Of a stretch of DNA of 64,000 bases, positions 52,847-61,582 are shown piece after piece. The DNA is taken from contig NZ_JACCFE010000002.1 in NCBI RefSeq assembly GCF_014256275.1, forward strand, positions 4,382,001 to 4,446,000. The letters run 5' to 3'. The DNA comes from Rhodococcus sp. 4CII. Its GTDB lineage: Bacteria; Actinomycetota; Actinomycetes; Mycobacteriales; Mycobacteriaceae. Position 1 is the stretch's first letter. Each line of letters opens with the position of its first letter. The position numbers and the translations under genes are program-made. The notes beneath the pieces are model-generated. The model was not told where the DNA came from. It saw nothing but the letters and a program-made list of their open reading frames with translations, and searched no databases.

Positions 52847-54799
52847 TCACAGATCGCGCGTGCGCTCGATGAACTCCTCGGCGACAAGACTGCGAGTGCG
52901 ATGCCAGTAGTCGGCGTTCGTCCATGGCGTGTTGGTGACGATGCGGCCCTTGCTGTTGCGGTAATAGGTCGTCATGCCGGTGTGGGTCCAGATCGAACCG
53001 TCCAGCGCAGCGTCGATCTCGCCGTTGTAGGCGTCGAAGACCTCCTGCCGGCATTCGATGCTCGACAGGTTCCGCTTCGCCATCCGCGCGAGAGCCTGCA
53101 GTACGAAGCGGACCTGCATCTCGACGCTCAGGACGTGGCTGCCACCGTGGCCTGCATTCGTGTTGGGGCCGTACAGGATGAACATGTTGGGGAAGTTGGG
53201 GACGGTCATGCCCAGGTAGGCCCGCGCGTCGTCGGCACCCCAACTCTCCCGCAACGTTGTCCCGTCGCGGCCGTGAATCTCCATGGGAGCAAGCATGTTG
53301 AGCGTTTGGAAGCCGGTGGCCAGCACGATCACGTCAACCTCGTGCTCGGCGCCGGACGAGGTGACTACGCGCTGACCGTCGATGCGGGACACACCCTCGC
53401 CGACGAGGGCGACGTCGTCACGGAGAAGGGCGTCGAACCAGCCGTGGTCGAGCAGTGGACGCTTGCCGTACGGCGGGTAGTCGGGCACGCACTTTTCGAT
53501 CAGATCGGGGCGGCCCGCAAGCTTCTGCTCGATGTACCGGGTCAGGAACTGGCGGTGGCGCTCGTTCTCGGAGTTGATCGACCGGTCCTGATGCGGCCAT
53601 TCCGGATCGATGCGCAGCATCGGATGCAGTCGGTCACCGAACTTCCACGCCTGCTGCAGCCGGTACCAGGCGAGGTAGCCGGGGAACTCGGCCATGAGGA
53701 ACTGCTTGGCCGGCTCCACGCCGCGAGTGGTATTGGGATTGGGCATGATCCACTGCGCCGAACGCTGGAAGACGGTTACCTCACGGGCGGTGCCTGCGAT
53801 GGCCGGCACCAATTGCATCGCGGAGGCGCCGGTTCCGATCACGGCGACCCGCTTGTTCTCCAGGTCGATCCCGGGATCCCAGGCACCGGTGTGGACGACC
53901 GGTCCGGTGAAGGAGTCCAGACCGTCGAGTTTCGGGTAGGCAGGACGGTTGAGCAGACCCACCGCGGTGATGACGACCGGGTACTCCGCGGTGTACGTGG
54001 AGTTGTCGACGCGGCGGAGCGTGACCCGCCAGTGCTGCCGGTCCTCGACCCACTCGGCAGTTTCCAGTTCGGTGCCGAACTGCACCTGCTTACGGATGCC
54101 GTACGACGTCGCGATGTCGAGCAGGTAACCCTCGACCTCCGACTGCTTGGCGAAGTACCGGGGCCAATCCGCTCGCTGGGCGAACGAGTACGAGTAGAGG
54201 TGGACGGGGGTGTCGACGCCGCAGCCCGGGTAGACGTTCTCGTGCCACGTGCCGCCGGCGTCCGGGTTCTTGTCGATGATCGTGTACGGCACACCGGCCT
54301 CGTCGAGACGGATGGCCGCGCACAGTCCCGAGAAGCCGGTGCCGACCACCAGGACGTGCGGTGCCCGTTCACCGGACGCGGTGTCGATGACCGGCGTTGC
54401 ACGGGACAGAGCGCCGAGTTCCTCGGCGAGCATGCCGCCCTGCGCGCTCGGCACTTCTTCGTCCAGGCATCGGCCGAGGACGTGCAGTACCTGCTCGGGT
54501 GTCAGGGCGGGAGCGTCCGGCAGTTCGCCGCGTCGATGCGCCAGGACGACGTCGAACGCAAGCGTGCGCAGCTCGGCTCGAACGTCTTCGGGCATGCCGC
54601 CGTCGTCGTGGTCGCCCGGTCCGCGCATGGCGGTGGGCCGGAACTTGCCTTCGAGAAGTGACAGATCGCCGGTGAGCTGCACGACCGCCGCCAGCAGTGT
54701 CGGCAGATTGGCATCGTCGAGCGCGGCGGCGAGGGAGTGCTGGAACTCGGCCTCTGCGGGGTCCGAGACGGACAGCGGCGCGGGAGTTGTTTGGGTCAC
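52847..54799 (-). CDS. Baeyer-Villiger monooxygenase, HAPMO-like
   Basis: The 650-residue flavoprotein has an N-terminal extension of about 145 residues, as in 4-hydroxyacetophenone monooxygenase, before the FAD motif GTGFSG (about 151-156). The BVMO fingerprint FTGPVVHTGAWDP lies at about residues 294-306, and the NADPH motif GTGASA at about 317. These enzymes insert oxygen next to a ketone to give an ester or lactone. An aryl ketone, such as a cleavage product of a bulky aromatic compound, would fit the island. The gene is the second in the leftward operon, after the MFS gene. Confidence 0.85.
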   Translation of the reverse strand: MTQTTPAPLSVSDPAEAEFQHSLAAALDDANLPTLLAAVVQLTGDLSLLEGKFRPTAMRGPGDHDDGGMPEDVRAELRTLAFDVVLAHRRGELPDAPALTPEQVLHVLGRCLDEEVPSAQGGMLAEELGALSRATPVIDTASGERAPHVLVVGTGFSGLCAAIRLDEAGVPYTIIDKNPDAGGTWHENVYPGCGVDTPVHLYSYSFAQRADWPRYFAKQSEVEGYLLDIATSYGIRKQVQFGTELETAEWVEDRQHWRVTLRRVDNSTYTAEYPVVITAVGLLNRPAYPKLDGLDSFTGPVVHTGAWDPGIDLENKRVAVIGTGASAMQLVPAIAGTAREVTVFQRSAQWIMPNPNTTRGVEPAKQFLMAEFPGYLAWYRLQQAWKFGDRLHPMLRIDPEWPHQDRSINSENERHRQFLTRYIEQKLAGRPDLIEKCVPDYPPYGKRPLLDHGWFDALLRDDVALVGEGVSRIDGQRVVTSSGAEHEVDVIVLATGFQTLNMLAPMEIHGRDGTTLRESWGADDARAYLGMTVPNFPNMFILYGPNTNAGHGGSHVLSVEMQVRFVLQALARMAKRNLSSIECRQEVFDAYNGEIDAALDGSIWTHTGMTTYYRNSKGRIVTNTPWTNADYWHRTRSLVAEEFIERTRDL

Positions 54800-54847
54800 A
54801 GGATTCCTGACTTCTGGCGACGGGAAAGGGCTCCGCGACTCGGCGGA

Positions 54848-54864
54848 TTTTGAAACTCTGAATA
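54848..54864 (+). promoter_or_regulatory. Weak motif variant near the BVMO start
   Basis: TTTTGAAACTCTGAATA lies 49 bp upstream of the BVMO start. It shares the TTTTGA start of the island motif but is a weaker match. It may simply be a chance AT-rich patch in the 65-bp gap between the MFS and BVMO genes. Confidence 0.2.
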
Positions 54865-56376
54865 TCAGAATAGGTTACGTGCGCGTCGTGCCGCAATGGG
54901 AACCGGCGAATTGCTCGGTGCGGGGAAGGTCGTTTCATTGCCTGCGAGCGCATTCCGGCGAGGATCGATCGTTGTGACCTCGATGTGTACCGGAGACCGT
55001 CGGGGCAGGAACACGCCCAGGAACGTGGTCACGAGGGCGCACATCCCGGCCACCACCCACACGACGTCGAACGCTCGTGCCGTGGGGATGGGGACAGAAC
55101 CGGAGTCGACGCTGAGCGAGACGAGGATCATCGCGAGGGTGGCACTCGCCAGCGACGCGCCGACGGAACGGAGAAGGGAGTTGATGCCGTTGGCGGCCGA
55201 AGATTCGGATTCCGGTGCGGCCGCCATGACCAGCCCGGGAAGTGTTGCGAACGAGATGGCGGTGCCCCCGGCGATCACGAACGCAATGGCCGTGACGGTG
55301 ACGACGGTGCCGGGCACCACGAGCCGGGTGGCACACGCGACGGTGGTGACGACACTCCCGATCAGCAGCACGGCACGACCGTTCCAGCGGTCGATGAGCA
55401 TTCCGGCGAACGGCGAGACCATCACCTGTGCGAACGCGGTCGTCGCGACCGCGAGGCCGGCGGCGGTGGCGGTGAGACCGAAACCGTGACCGGTCCAGGT
55501 CGGGAGTTGTAGTTGCTGCGTCGTGGCGAGCGTGTTGATGAACATCGCGAACGTGATGAGCATGCCGGCCAGATTGGTCAGCAGAACCGGGCGACAGACG
55601 GCGGTCCGCAGGTTCACCAGTGGATTGGGCGCCCGCCATTGCAGCGGCGCCCATACCGCGAAGACGACGGCCGCTGCGGCGACACAGCCGAGTGTGCGCG
55701 GACCGGCCCAGCCCCAGGACCCGCCCTTGGACAGCGCCAGCAACACCGCGGCGAGTCCCATCGACAACAGCAGTGCGCCGACGAAGTCGAAGCGTCCCGG
55801 TGACCGTGACCCGATATCGGGGACGATGAGGAGTGCGCCGACGGTCAGCAGCGCCCCGCAGGCTCCCGCGACCCAGAACACGGTGAGTGGTCCCGCCATG
55901 TCCTGCAGGAATCCGGCGAGAGGGATTCCGAGCGTGGTCCCGATGCCGAGCGTCGCGCTCAGCCCCCCGATTGCGGTGCCGATTCTCGCCGGGGGCAGCG
56001 TATCTCTGAGAATGCTGATCGCGACGGGCACGAGCGCCGTCGCGAAGCCCTGGAGAGACCGCCCGGCGATGAGCGCCGGGAAGGTGCCGAGGAGGGCGAT
56101 GAACGAGCCTGCGGTCATCACCGACATGGCGACGACGAGCATCCGGCGCCGTCCCACCATGTCGGCGAGTCGGGTGACCACCGGGGTGGCGACGGCGGCG
56201 ACGAGCAGGGTTGAGGTGACGAGCCAGGAGGCGTCGTCCGTGCTCACCCCGTACGTCTCCGGCACCGACGGAAGCATCGGGATCGCAATCGTGTGCTGGA
56301 GCGAGACGATCGTGCCGCACAGCGCCATCAACGTGACGATCAGCCAGGTGGGAGGCATTCGGCGGGGGAATATCAC
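54865..56376 (-). CDS. MFS transporter, DHA2-like efflux type
   Basis: The start is taken as GTG at 56376 because GGAGG lies 7 bp upstream (ATG at 56358 is an alternative), giving 503 residues. There are about 14 hydrophobic segments, with the motif TRLADMVGRRRM (loop 2-3, about residues 70-81) and a SATLGIGTTLGIPLAGFL motif C region (about 140-157). These features fit the 14-helix drug:H+ antiporter group. It heads the leftward operon with the BVMO and may export toxic intermediates or import the substrate; family features favour export. An inverted repeat lies 118 bp upstream. Confidence 0.85.
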   Translation of the reverse strand: MIFPRRMPPTWLIVTLMALCGTIVSLQHTIAIPMLPSVPETYGVSTDDASWLVTSTLLVAAVATPVVTRLADMVGRRRMLVVAMSVMTAGSFIALLGTFPALIAGRSLQGFATALVPVAISILRDTLPPARIGTAIGGLSATLGIGTTLGIPLAGFLQDMAGPLTVFWVAGACGALLTVGALLIVPDIGSRSPGRFDFVGALLLSMGLAAVLLALSKGGSWGWAGPRTLGCVAAAAVVFAVWAPLQWRAPNPLVNLRTAVCRPVLLTNLAGMLITFAMFINTLATTQQLQLPTWTGHGFGLTATAAGLAVATTAFAQVMVSPFAGMLIDRWNGRAVLLIGSVVTTVACATRLVVPGTVVTVTAIAFVIAGGTAISFATLPGLVMAAAPESESSAANGINSLLRSVGASLASATLAMILVSLSVDSGSVPIPTARAFDVVWVVAGMCALVTTFLGVFLPRRSPVHIEVTTIDPRRNALAGNETTFPAPSNSPVPIAARRARNLF

Positions 56377-56691
56377 TGCAGTGCCTCCGGTCTGTGATCC
56401 GTGTTCGAGCAGAACCGGAGGCAACCGAGATGCTCCGGGCAGGCGTGAAATGACGGTCTTGTTTCGTCTGCCTGCCGACCCGACCCACGATATTATGATA
56501 TTTGAAGTATCATAAGTATCACGCGGCCTGCAAGCGTCTCGCCGCCCTGGGTCCGGCGCGAGCGCGTCGGCGCAGGTCAAGTGCCCAAATCGGGCAATGT
56601 GAACGAGCGTTTCCATTCGCGTCCGGGCGGTGCTAATGTGCGACGTGCTGCCGGATTTCACCCAGCCGTCGCTATCGGAGGTATGAGGAAA
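56377..56691. other. Divergent promoter region without a gene
   Basis: This 315-bp region separates the leftward MFS gene from the rightward carotenoid-oxygenase gene. Open frames across it only extend the two genes in phase. The AT-rich centre (56490-56520) contains the inverted repeat described at 56494-56514. No second repeat of the same type was found. A GGAGG site precedes each flanking gene. Confidence 0.5.
56494..56514. promoter_or_regulatory. TATGATA inverted repeat between MFS and carotenoid-oxygenase genes
   Basis: TATGATA and TATCATA form a perfect 7-bp inverted repeat around TTTGAAG, in a very AT-rich patch of an otherwise GC-rich region. A partial GTATCA copy follows immediately (TAAGTATCA). 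It could be an operator for both directions. No regulator gene lies beside it, so the binder is not known; the TetR paralogues are possible but this sequence differs from their proposed motif. Confidence 0.5.
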
Positions 56692-58188
56692 ATGGGATAT
56701 CCGTTACCCAAGGGCAATTCGTTGCGGGGGCCGTTTCAGCCGATGCGTTTCGAGGCGACGGTCGAGGAGTGCATTGTGACGTCGGGGGAGATTCCGCGGG
56801 AGTTGTCGGGTGGTTTTTATCGGTCGGGTCCGACGTGGCGTCGTCCGTCGAAGCAGGGTACGACCCCGTTGATCAGTATGGACGGGATGGTGCAGGGTCT
56901 GGTTTTGGACAATGGACGGGCGGATTTCCGGAATCGGTGGATTCGGACGCCGAAGTTCGTGGCGGAGGAGCGGGCGGGGCGGGGGTTGTTCGAGTGGACC
57001 GATGGGGGGTTCGGGGATTGGCGTGATCACGCGTACGGCGATGTCAAGCGTGACGAGTTCACGGTGGGGGTTCCGCAGGGTACGAACAACATCAATATTT
57101 TCCCGTTCGCGGGGGAGGTGCTGGCGTCGGGTGAGCAGGGTGGGCCGCCGATCGCGTTGGATCCGATCACCCTGCAGACGCGGGGGATCGTGAATTGGTC
57201 GAGTAAGTTGTCGGCGGGTCTGCACGCGAAGTCGTCGTTCGGGGATGCCTCGTTCACGGCGCATCCGAAGTGGGATCACGACACCGGGACGTTGTATGGG
57301 TGGAATTGGCGGGACGAGGCGCCGTTCGTGACGATCCATATCGTGCACCCGGACGGTGCGGTGGAGTCGCGGGATCTCGAGGATGCCCCGTATAACACGG
57401 TGGCGCATGATATTTGGTTGACGCCGGAGTGGATCGTGATGCCGTTTCAGCCGTTCACGGCGGATCGGAAGCAGATCACCGAGCGCAAGTTGGGGATCTG
57501 GGGGTGGGATGCGTCGTTGCCGATCGTGATCGCGTTGATTCCGCGGCACGATCTGCAGGGGCCGGTGCGGTGGATCAACACGGATCTGCCGGCGGAGTAT
57601 GTGATGCACACCTTGTCGGCGAATGTCGAGGGTGATCTGTTGATGTTGGATGCGCCGATCTTCAACCGGCCGCCGTTCCCGTTCGCGGAGGATTTCGCGG
57701 AGGGCGAGGATGTGGCGTTGTTCTTCTCGGTGTCGCGGAGTTTTCTGGGGCGGTGGACGATCGATCTGAAGACGGGGGCGGCGAAGACGGAGCAGCTCTC
57801 GGATCGGCCGTCGGAGTTGCCGAAGGTCGACGAGCGGTTCTACGGCAAGGGGTACACGTTCGGGTTCCAGGTCGGTGGGGTGGTCAAGCGTAACGGGATG
57901 TCGATGAACAGCCTGGTCGTGACGAATGTGAAGACGATGGCCGAGCAGGTGTATCAGATCCGGTCGACGGAGGCGGCGGCGGTGTTGGAGGCGACGTTCG
58001 CGCCGCGGACCCCGACCTCGCCGGAGGGGGATGGGTTCATCATCGTGCCGGTGTCGTGGTGGGCGGAGCGGCGGGGTGAGTATCTGATTTTCGATACCTA
58101 CGACATCACCGCGGGCCCGGTCGCGCGGATCGAGATTCCGTTCCTGATGGGCTGGACCCCGCACGGACACTGGATGGACTTCCGCTGA
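56692..58188 (+). CDS. Carotenoid cleavage oxygenase family protein (stilbene/isoeugenol dioxygenase-like)
   Basis: The 498-residue protein (ATG at 56692, GGAGG 10 bp upstream) is a seven-bladed-propeller oxygenase. Four histidines for the iron centre are in place: His191 (TAHPKW), His239 (VAHDIW), His306 (YVMHTL) and His491 (TPHGHW). The family cleaves C=C bonds of carotenoids, stilbenes and phenylpropenes. Bacterial stilbene- or isoeugenol-cleaving relatives suggest an aryl alkene as substrate here, giving an aldehyde or ketone. The codons favour G and T at the third position (GGG, TCG, TTG, CGG), unlike neighbours that prefer C, so this gene may be a later acquisition. Confidence 0.85.
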   Translation: MGYPLPKGNSLRGPFQPMRFEATVEECIVTSGEIPRELSGGFYRSGPTWRRPSKQGTTPLISMDGMVQGLVLDNGRADFRNRWIRTPKFVAEERAGRGLFEWTDGGFGDWRDHAYGDVKRDEFTVGVPQGTNNINIFPFAGEVLASGEQGGPPIALDPITLQTRGIVNWSSKLSAGLHAKSSFGDASFTAHPKWDHDTGTLYGWNWRDEAPFVTIHIVHPDGAVESRDLEDAPYNTVAHDIWLTPEWIVMPFQPFTADRKQITERKLGIWGWDASLPIVIALIPRHDLQGPVRWINTDLPAEYVMHTLSANVEGDLLMLDAPIFNRPPFPFAEDFAEGEDVALFFSVSRSFLGRWTIDLKTGAAKTEQLSDRPSELPKVDERFYGKGYTFGFQVGGVVKRNGMSMNSLVVTNVKTMAEQVYQIRSTEAAAVLEATFAPRTPTSPEGDGFIIVPVSWWAERRGEYLIFDTYDITAGPVARIEIPFLMGWTPHGHWMDFR

Positions 58189-58288
58189 CCGGCAGGCCTC
58201 GAACGGAGCAGATGACCATGTCGGATTCGACGATTACTTCCGCGCTCCCGACTTGGCAGCGTGTCGCGCTGTCGAAGGGCGGACTCTC

Positions 58289-59338
58289 GTGAAGGTCGGA
58301 GTGTATTTCGATCTCCGGGTGCCGCCCGGATCGGGACTCGACCCGGCCCGCGTCTACGCGCACACCCTCGAGATGTGCGAGTTCGCCGAGGCCTCGGGCC
58401 TCGACTCGATCTGGGTCAGCGAACACCATGGCTTCGACGACGGGTACCTCCCGCAGGCGCTCACGTTCGCGGCGGTGGTCGCGGCGCGCACCCGCACCGT
58501 CCGGGTGGGAACCGCGCTCGTCGTCGCACCGTTGCACGCCACCGTCGAATTGGCGGAGCAAGCGGCGGTCCTCGATCTGATCTCCGACGGCCGTCTCGAC
58601 CTGGGGCTCGGCGCGGGATACCAGCAGGCCGAGTTCGATCTCTACGGCGCCGACCGCGACGCCCGCTTCACCACCATGACCAGGCAAGTGTCCGAACTGC
58701 GAGAGATGTGGGCGGGGCAGCAGGTGACACCGACTCCGGTCCAGTCCCCGATCCCGATCTGGCTGGGCAGCGGCGGTGAGTACGGCGCGCGTCGTGCCGG
58801 GCGACTCGGTGCCAACCTGCTGTTCGTCAATCCGGACCTGATGCCGGCGTATCGACAGGGCCGCGCCGACGCGGGGCTCGACCCCGACACCGGACGTATG
58901 GGCGGGCCGTTCTTCGCGCTTCCGAGCGAGGACCCGAACCGCGAGTGGCCCGAGATGTCCGGGTACATCGCATATCAGCAGAACTCGTATCGGCGTCACA
59001 TGGCGCGCGGAATCGAGGGACCGGCTCCCCGGGAGTACGACCCCGCCGCCGGACGCAACAGGCCGCTGTCCGGTCCGGGAGCGTTCTGGTTCGGGACACC
59101 CGAGGATCTGACCGCCCGGTTCGCCGCCTGGATCGGCGACTGCCCGGTCGACACCGTCTTCCTCTGGGCCTCCGTCGGAGGCATGCCCGAGAAGACGGTC
59201 GAGCGCACGGTCGACCTGATCGCGCGTCGGATGGCGCCGCTCCTCCGTGGAATCGGCAAGGGCAACAACAACTGTGAATCAAACAAGACACCGCTGCCGG
59301 TCGAACCGGCAGACGAATCCGGGAGTGTGATCGTGTAA
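58289..59338 (+). CDS. Luciferase-like (LLM) flavin-dependent oxidoreductase
   Basis: The GTG at 58289 follows AAGGGCGGA, giving 349 residues. The TIM-barrel pattern of the bacterial luciferase-like group is clear: DSIWVSEHHGFDDGYLPQAL (about residues 43-62), then TVRVGTALVV (about 76-85) and GRLDLGLGAGYQQAEF (about 106-121). These proteins use reduced flavin to oxidise sulfonates, alkanes, or pyrimidines, or F420 in related families. No reductase partner is adjacent. It overlaps the next gene by one base and likely forms an operon with the crotonase, SnoaL-like and hydrolase genes. The substrate is unknown. Confidence 0.85.
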   Translation: MKVGVYFDLRVPPGSGLDPARVYAHTLEMCEFAEASGLDSIWVSEHHGFDDGYLPQALTFAAVVAARTRTVRVGTALVVAPLHATVELAEQAAVLDLISDGRLDLGLGAGYQQAEFDLYGADRDARFTTMTRQVSELREMWAGQQVTPTPVQSPIPIWLGSGGEYGARRAGRLGANLLFVNPDLMPAYRQGRADAGLDPDTGRMGGPFFALPSEDPNREWPEMSGYIAYQQNSYRRHMARGIEGPAPREYDPAAGRNRPLSGPGAFWFGTPEDLTARFAAWIGDCPVDTVFLWASVGGMPEKTVERTVDLIARRMAPLLRGIGKGNNNCESNKTPLPVEPADESGSVIV

Positions 59339-60090
59339 TGGGCTCGACGATCGAGTTGATGAACCGTGGACCGGTTCGTCATATCCAACTCAATGCGCCC
59401 GAGCGGCTCAACGCCCTCGATCGGGACATGCTCGACGAGCTTGCCGCTGCGATCGCCGCCGTCGCCGCGGACCCCGAGGCGAGCGCACTGGTCGTGTCCG
59501 GCTCCGGCCGGGCGTTCTGCGCGGGCGCCGACGTCGGCAGCCTGTTCGGTGACACGACCCGGCCGCCCGCGGAGATCCGCGACGAACTCAAGACGGTGTA
59601 TGCGAGTTTCCTCGGGATCCACGACCTGAAGATCCCGACGATCGCGGCGGTGCAGGGCGCCGCCGTGGGCGCGGGCGTCAACATCGCGCTGGCCTGCGAT
59701 GTGGTGGTCGCCGGTCCACGGGCTCGCTTCGTCGTCTCGTTCGCCGACATCGGCCTGCACCCCGGCGGCGGCTGCAGCTGGTTCCTGACGCGCCGGATGG
59801 GCGCCGACCGTGCGATGGCGACGATTCTCGGCGCCAAGACGATCGGAGCGGACGAGGCGTACCGGGAGGGCTTGGCGACCGAACTCGCCGACGACCCCAT
59901 TGCCACGGCACTCGAACTCGCAGAGCGGTATTCGACGCGGGACCGCGGGATGCTCGCGGACATGAAGCGTGCGGTGCAGCTCGCCCAGGACGGCGACCTG
60001 GCGTCGGTACTCGAATTCGAGTCGTGGGCGCAGGCGTCATCGGTCACGCAGCCGGCGTTCCAGAAGTACGTGGCCGAGTTCGGCCGATGA
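59338..60090 (+). CDS. Crotonase-fold protein (enoyl-CoA hydratase/isomerase family)
   Basis: The 250-residue protein is a typical crotonase by fold: GRAFCAGADVGSL (about residues 58-70, oxyanion-hole part), AAVQGAAVGAGVNIALACD (about 102-120) and FADIGLHPGGGCSWFLTR (about 136-153). However, both catalytic glutamates of standard enoyl-CoA hydratases are absent at the aligned positions (FADIGLHP and AMATIL). It may therefore be an isomerase, a dehalogenase-type or C-C hydrolase relative such as oxocamphor hydrolase, or a non-hydratase. It overlaps the LLM gene stop by one base (TAATG). Confidence 0.85.
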   Translation: MGSTIELMNRGPVRHIQLNAPERLNALDRDMLDELAAAIAAVAADPEASALVVSGSGRAFCAGADVGSLFGDTTRPPAEIRDELKTVYASFLGIHDLKIPTIAAVQGAAVGAGVNIALACDVVVAGPRARFVVSFADIGLHPGGGCSWFLTRRMGADRAMATILGAKTIGADEAYREGLATELADDPIATALELAERYSTRDRGMLADMKRAVQLAQDGDLASVLEFESWAQASSVTQPAFQKYVAEFGR

Positions 60091-60117
60091 TTCGTGGAAA
60101 TCGGGAAAGGAATCGAC

Positions 60118-60567
60118 ATGCCTGACGGCACTCACGTCACACTCACACCGGCCGAGGTGGTCGGTGCGTTCTACGGCGCGCTCATCGACCAGGATCCCAA
60201 GCGACTGGGGGAGCTGGCCGACGCAGGCTTCGACGACGCGATCTACGTGGAGATGCCGTCGTCCCTTCCCTACGGGGGCCGGGTCGAGGGTGCACGGCGA
60301 CTTCGCGCAATGTTCCAGGCCATGGCCCGCGGTGTGGTGGACGTCGGTCCGCGCGGACTGACCCTCGATGCGCTCGTCGACGGCGGCAACCGCGTCGCGG
60401 CGCGGCTGTCGTTCGACTGGTACCCGCCGGGCGGCGGTGCGCCGATCGCGTCCGGCGCCGTTGAGGAATGGACGTTCGAGAACGGCAAGGCGACCGCGAT
60501 CCGCGCGTATTACCGCGATACGGCCGAGCTTCTCGCCGCCTCGGCCACTGCGGTGGACGGCGCCTGA
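60118..60567 (+). CDS. SnoaL-like (NTF2-fold) protein
   Basis: The 149-residue product starts at the ATG at 60118 after AAAGGAA. It is a single NTF2-like domain: VVGAFYGALIDQDPKRLGEL (about residues 12-31), an acidic strand (DDAIYVEMP) and a WTFENGKATAIRAYYRD C-terminal strand pair. It is the third SnoaL-like protein in the island and only distantly similar to the other two. It overlaps the next gene by one base (TGATG), so the hydrolase is co-translated. Its reaction is unknown. Confidence 0.75.
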   Translation: MPDGTHVTLTPAEVVGAFYGALIDQDPKRLGELADAGFDDAIYVEMPSSLPYGGRVEGARRLRAMFQAMARGVVDVGPRGLTLDALVDGGNRVAARLSFDWYPPGGGAPIASGAVEEWTFENGKATAIRAYYRDTAELLAASATAVDGA

Positions 60568-61391
60568 TGGAATTGATCAGGGTCGGCAGCGGTGTCAGAC
60601 TCGCCGTGCACGAGCTCGGCGAGGGACCGCCGGTCGTGCTGGTGGCGGGTTTCGGTCTCGACCACACGGTGTGGGACCGCCAGATGCGGGTGCTGGCCGA
60701 CGCGGGTTTCCGGGCGATCTGTGTGGACCAGCGGGGGCACGGCCTCTCGGACAAGCCCCGCCACGGGTACGACGTCCCGCAGCTGGCCCGCGATCTTCTC
60801 GACGTGGTCGAGACGCTCGACCTCGCCGGAGTGACGCTGGTCGGGCACTCGTTCGCCGGGCAGGTGGGGTTCAAGGCTGCGGCCCTGGATTCCGGCCGGA
60901 TCGCCGGGCTCGTGCTGGTGGGATCGAATGCGGTCCGTGCCAGCCGGAGCGCGGACTTCCCGTTCGGTGCGCCCGCGAGTGAGGTGCTGCCGCGTCTCCT
61001 CGACGGCGAGAACGCCGATCGGCTGGGGTCTCGGCGGACCAACCTCGCAAGTGCGTTCGCCCAGCCGCCGACGGAGTCGACGATCGAGTGGCTCATGCGG
61101 GTGTCGTTGCAGATGCCGTCGTGGGCGGCGATCGAGTGTTACCGCTCGATGCTCGAATCCGACCAGATCGACGAGCTCGCACACGTCCGCGTACCCGTTC
61201 TGCAGGTAGTGGGACGTGCCGACCCCGTGCACTCGGCGCGGGGTGCGGCCTGGCTGTCGGAGCAGCTGACGCGCTCGCGACTGGTCACGATCGAGGGGTG
61301 CGGCCACTATCCGATGCTGGAAGAGCCCGACGCGCTCGAGCGGGAGTTGCTCGCATTCGCGCAGGCCGTGGGCTGCGAGCGGCCCGCGTAG
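60567..61391 (+). CDS. Alpha/beta hydrolase
   Basis: The 274-residue protein has the catalytic serine in GHSFAG (Ser95), an aspartate in RADPVHS (near 217) and His247 in GCGHYP, the complete triad of the alpha/beta hydrolase fold. The sequence resembles the group that includes meta-cleavage product hydrolases, haloperoxidases and lactone hydrolases. An ester or lactone from the BVMO, or a C-C bond in a ring-cleavage product, would fit. Its start overlaps the SnoaL-like gene, which puts it last in the LLM/crotonase/SnoaL operon. Confidence 0.85.
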   Translation: MELIRVGSGVRLAVHELGEGPPVVLVAGFGLDHTVWDRQMRVLADAGFRAICVDQRGHGLSDKPRHGYDVPQLARDLLDVVETLDLAGVTLVGHSFAGQVGFKAAALDSGRIAGLVLVGSNAVRASRSADFPFGAPASEVLPRLLDGENADRLGSRRTNLASAFAQPPTESTIEWLMRVSLQMPSWAAIECYRSMLESDQIDELAHVRVPVLQVVGRADPVHSARGAAWLSEQLTRSRLVTIEGCGHYPMLEEPDALERELLAFAQAVGCERPA

Positions 61392-61433
61392 GAGCGATCG
61401 GACAAGTCGTGTCCGTCGTTTCCTTGCCACGTC

Positions 61434-61451
61434 TATTATGAGACGATAATA
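61434..61451 (+). promoter_or_regulatory. TATTAT/ATAATA palindrome with island motif before the third Rieske gene
   Basis: TATTAT and ATAATA form a 6-bp inverted repeat around GAGACG. The plus strand TTATGAGACGATAAT (61436-61450) aligns with TTTTGAGTCGATAAT at 45666. It lies 132 bp upstream of the Rieske ATG. This is the best-formed palindromic version of the recurring motif. Confidence 0.5.
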
Positions 61452-61582
61452 TTCAAAATAACGCGTGGGATGGATCACCAGCGTCACCGGCCGAGTCGGA
61501 CGTCGGGTAGGTACGGATCCTCCACCCTCGAAGAACTTGGAACCGCAGCCCGGTCGTCAGACCCCGAACTTGGAGAGAACTC

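Noticed and set aside
52901..54661. 586-codon open frame on the plus strand opposite the BVMO gene
   Set aside because: Antisense image of a well-supported BVMO gene; no motifs.
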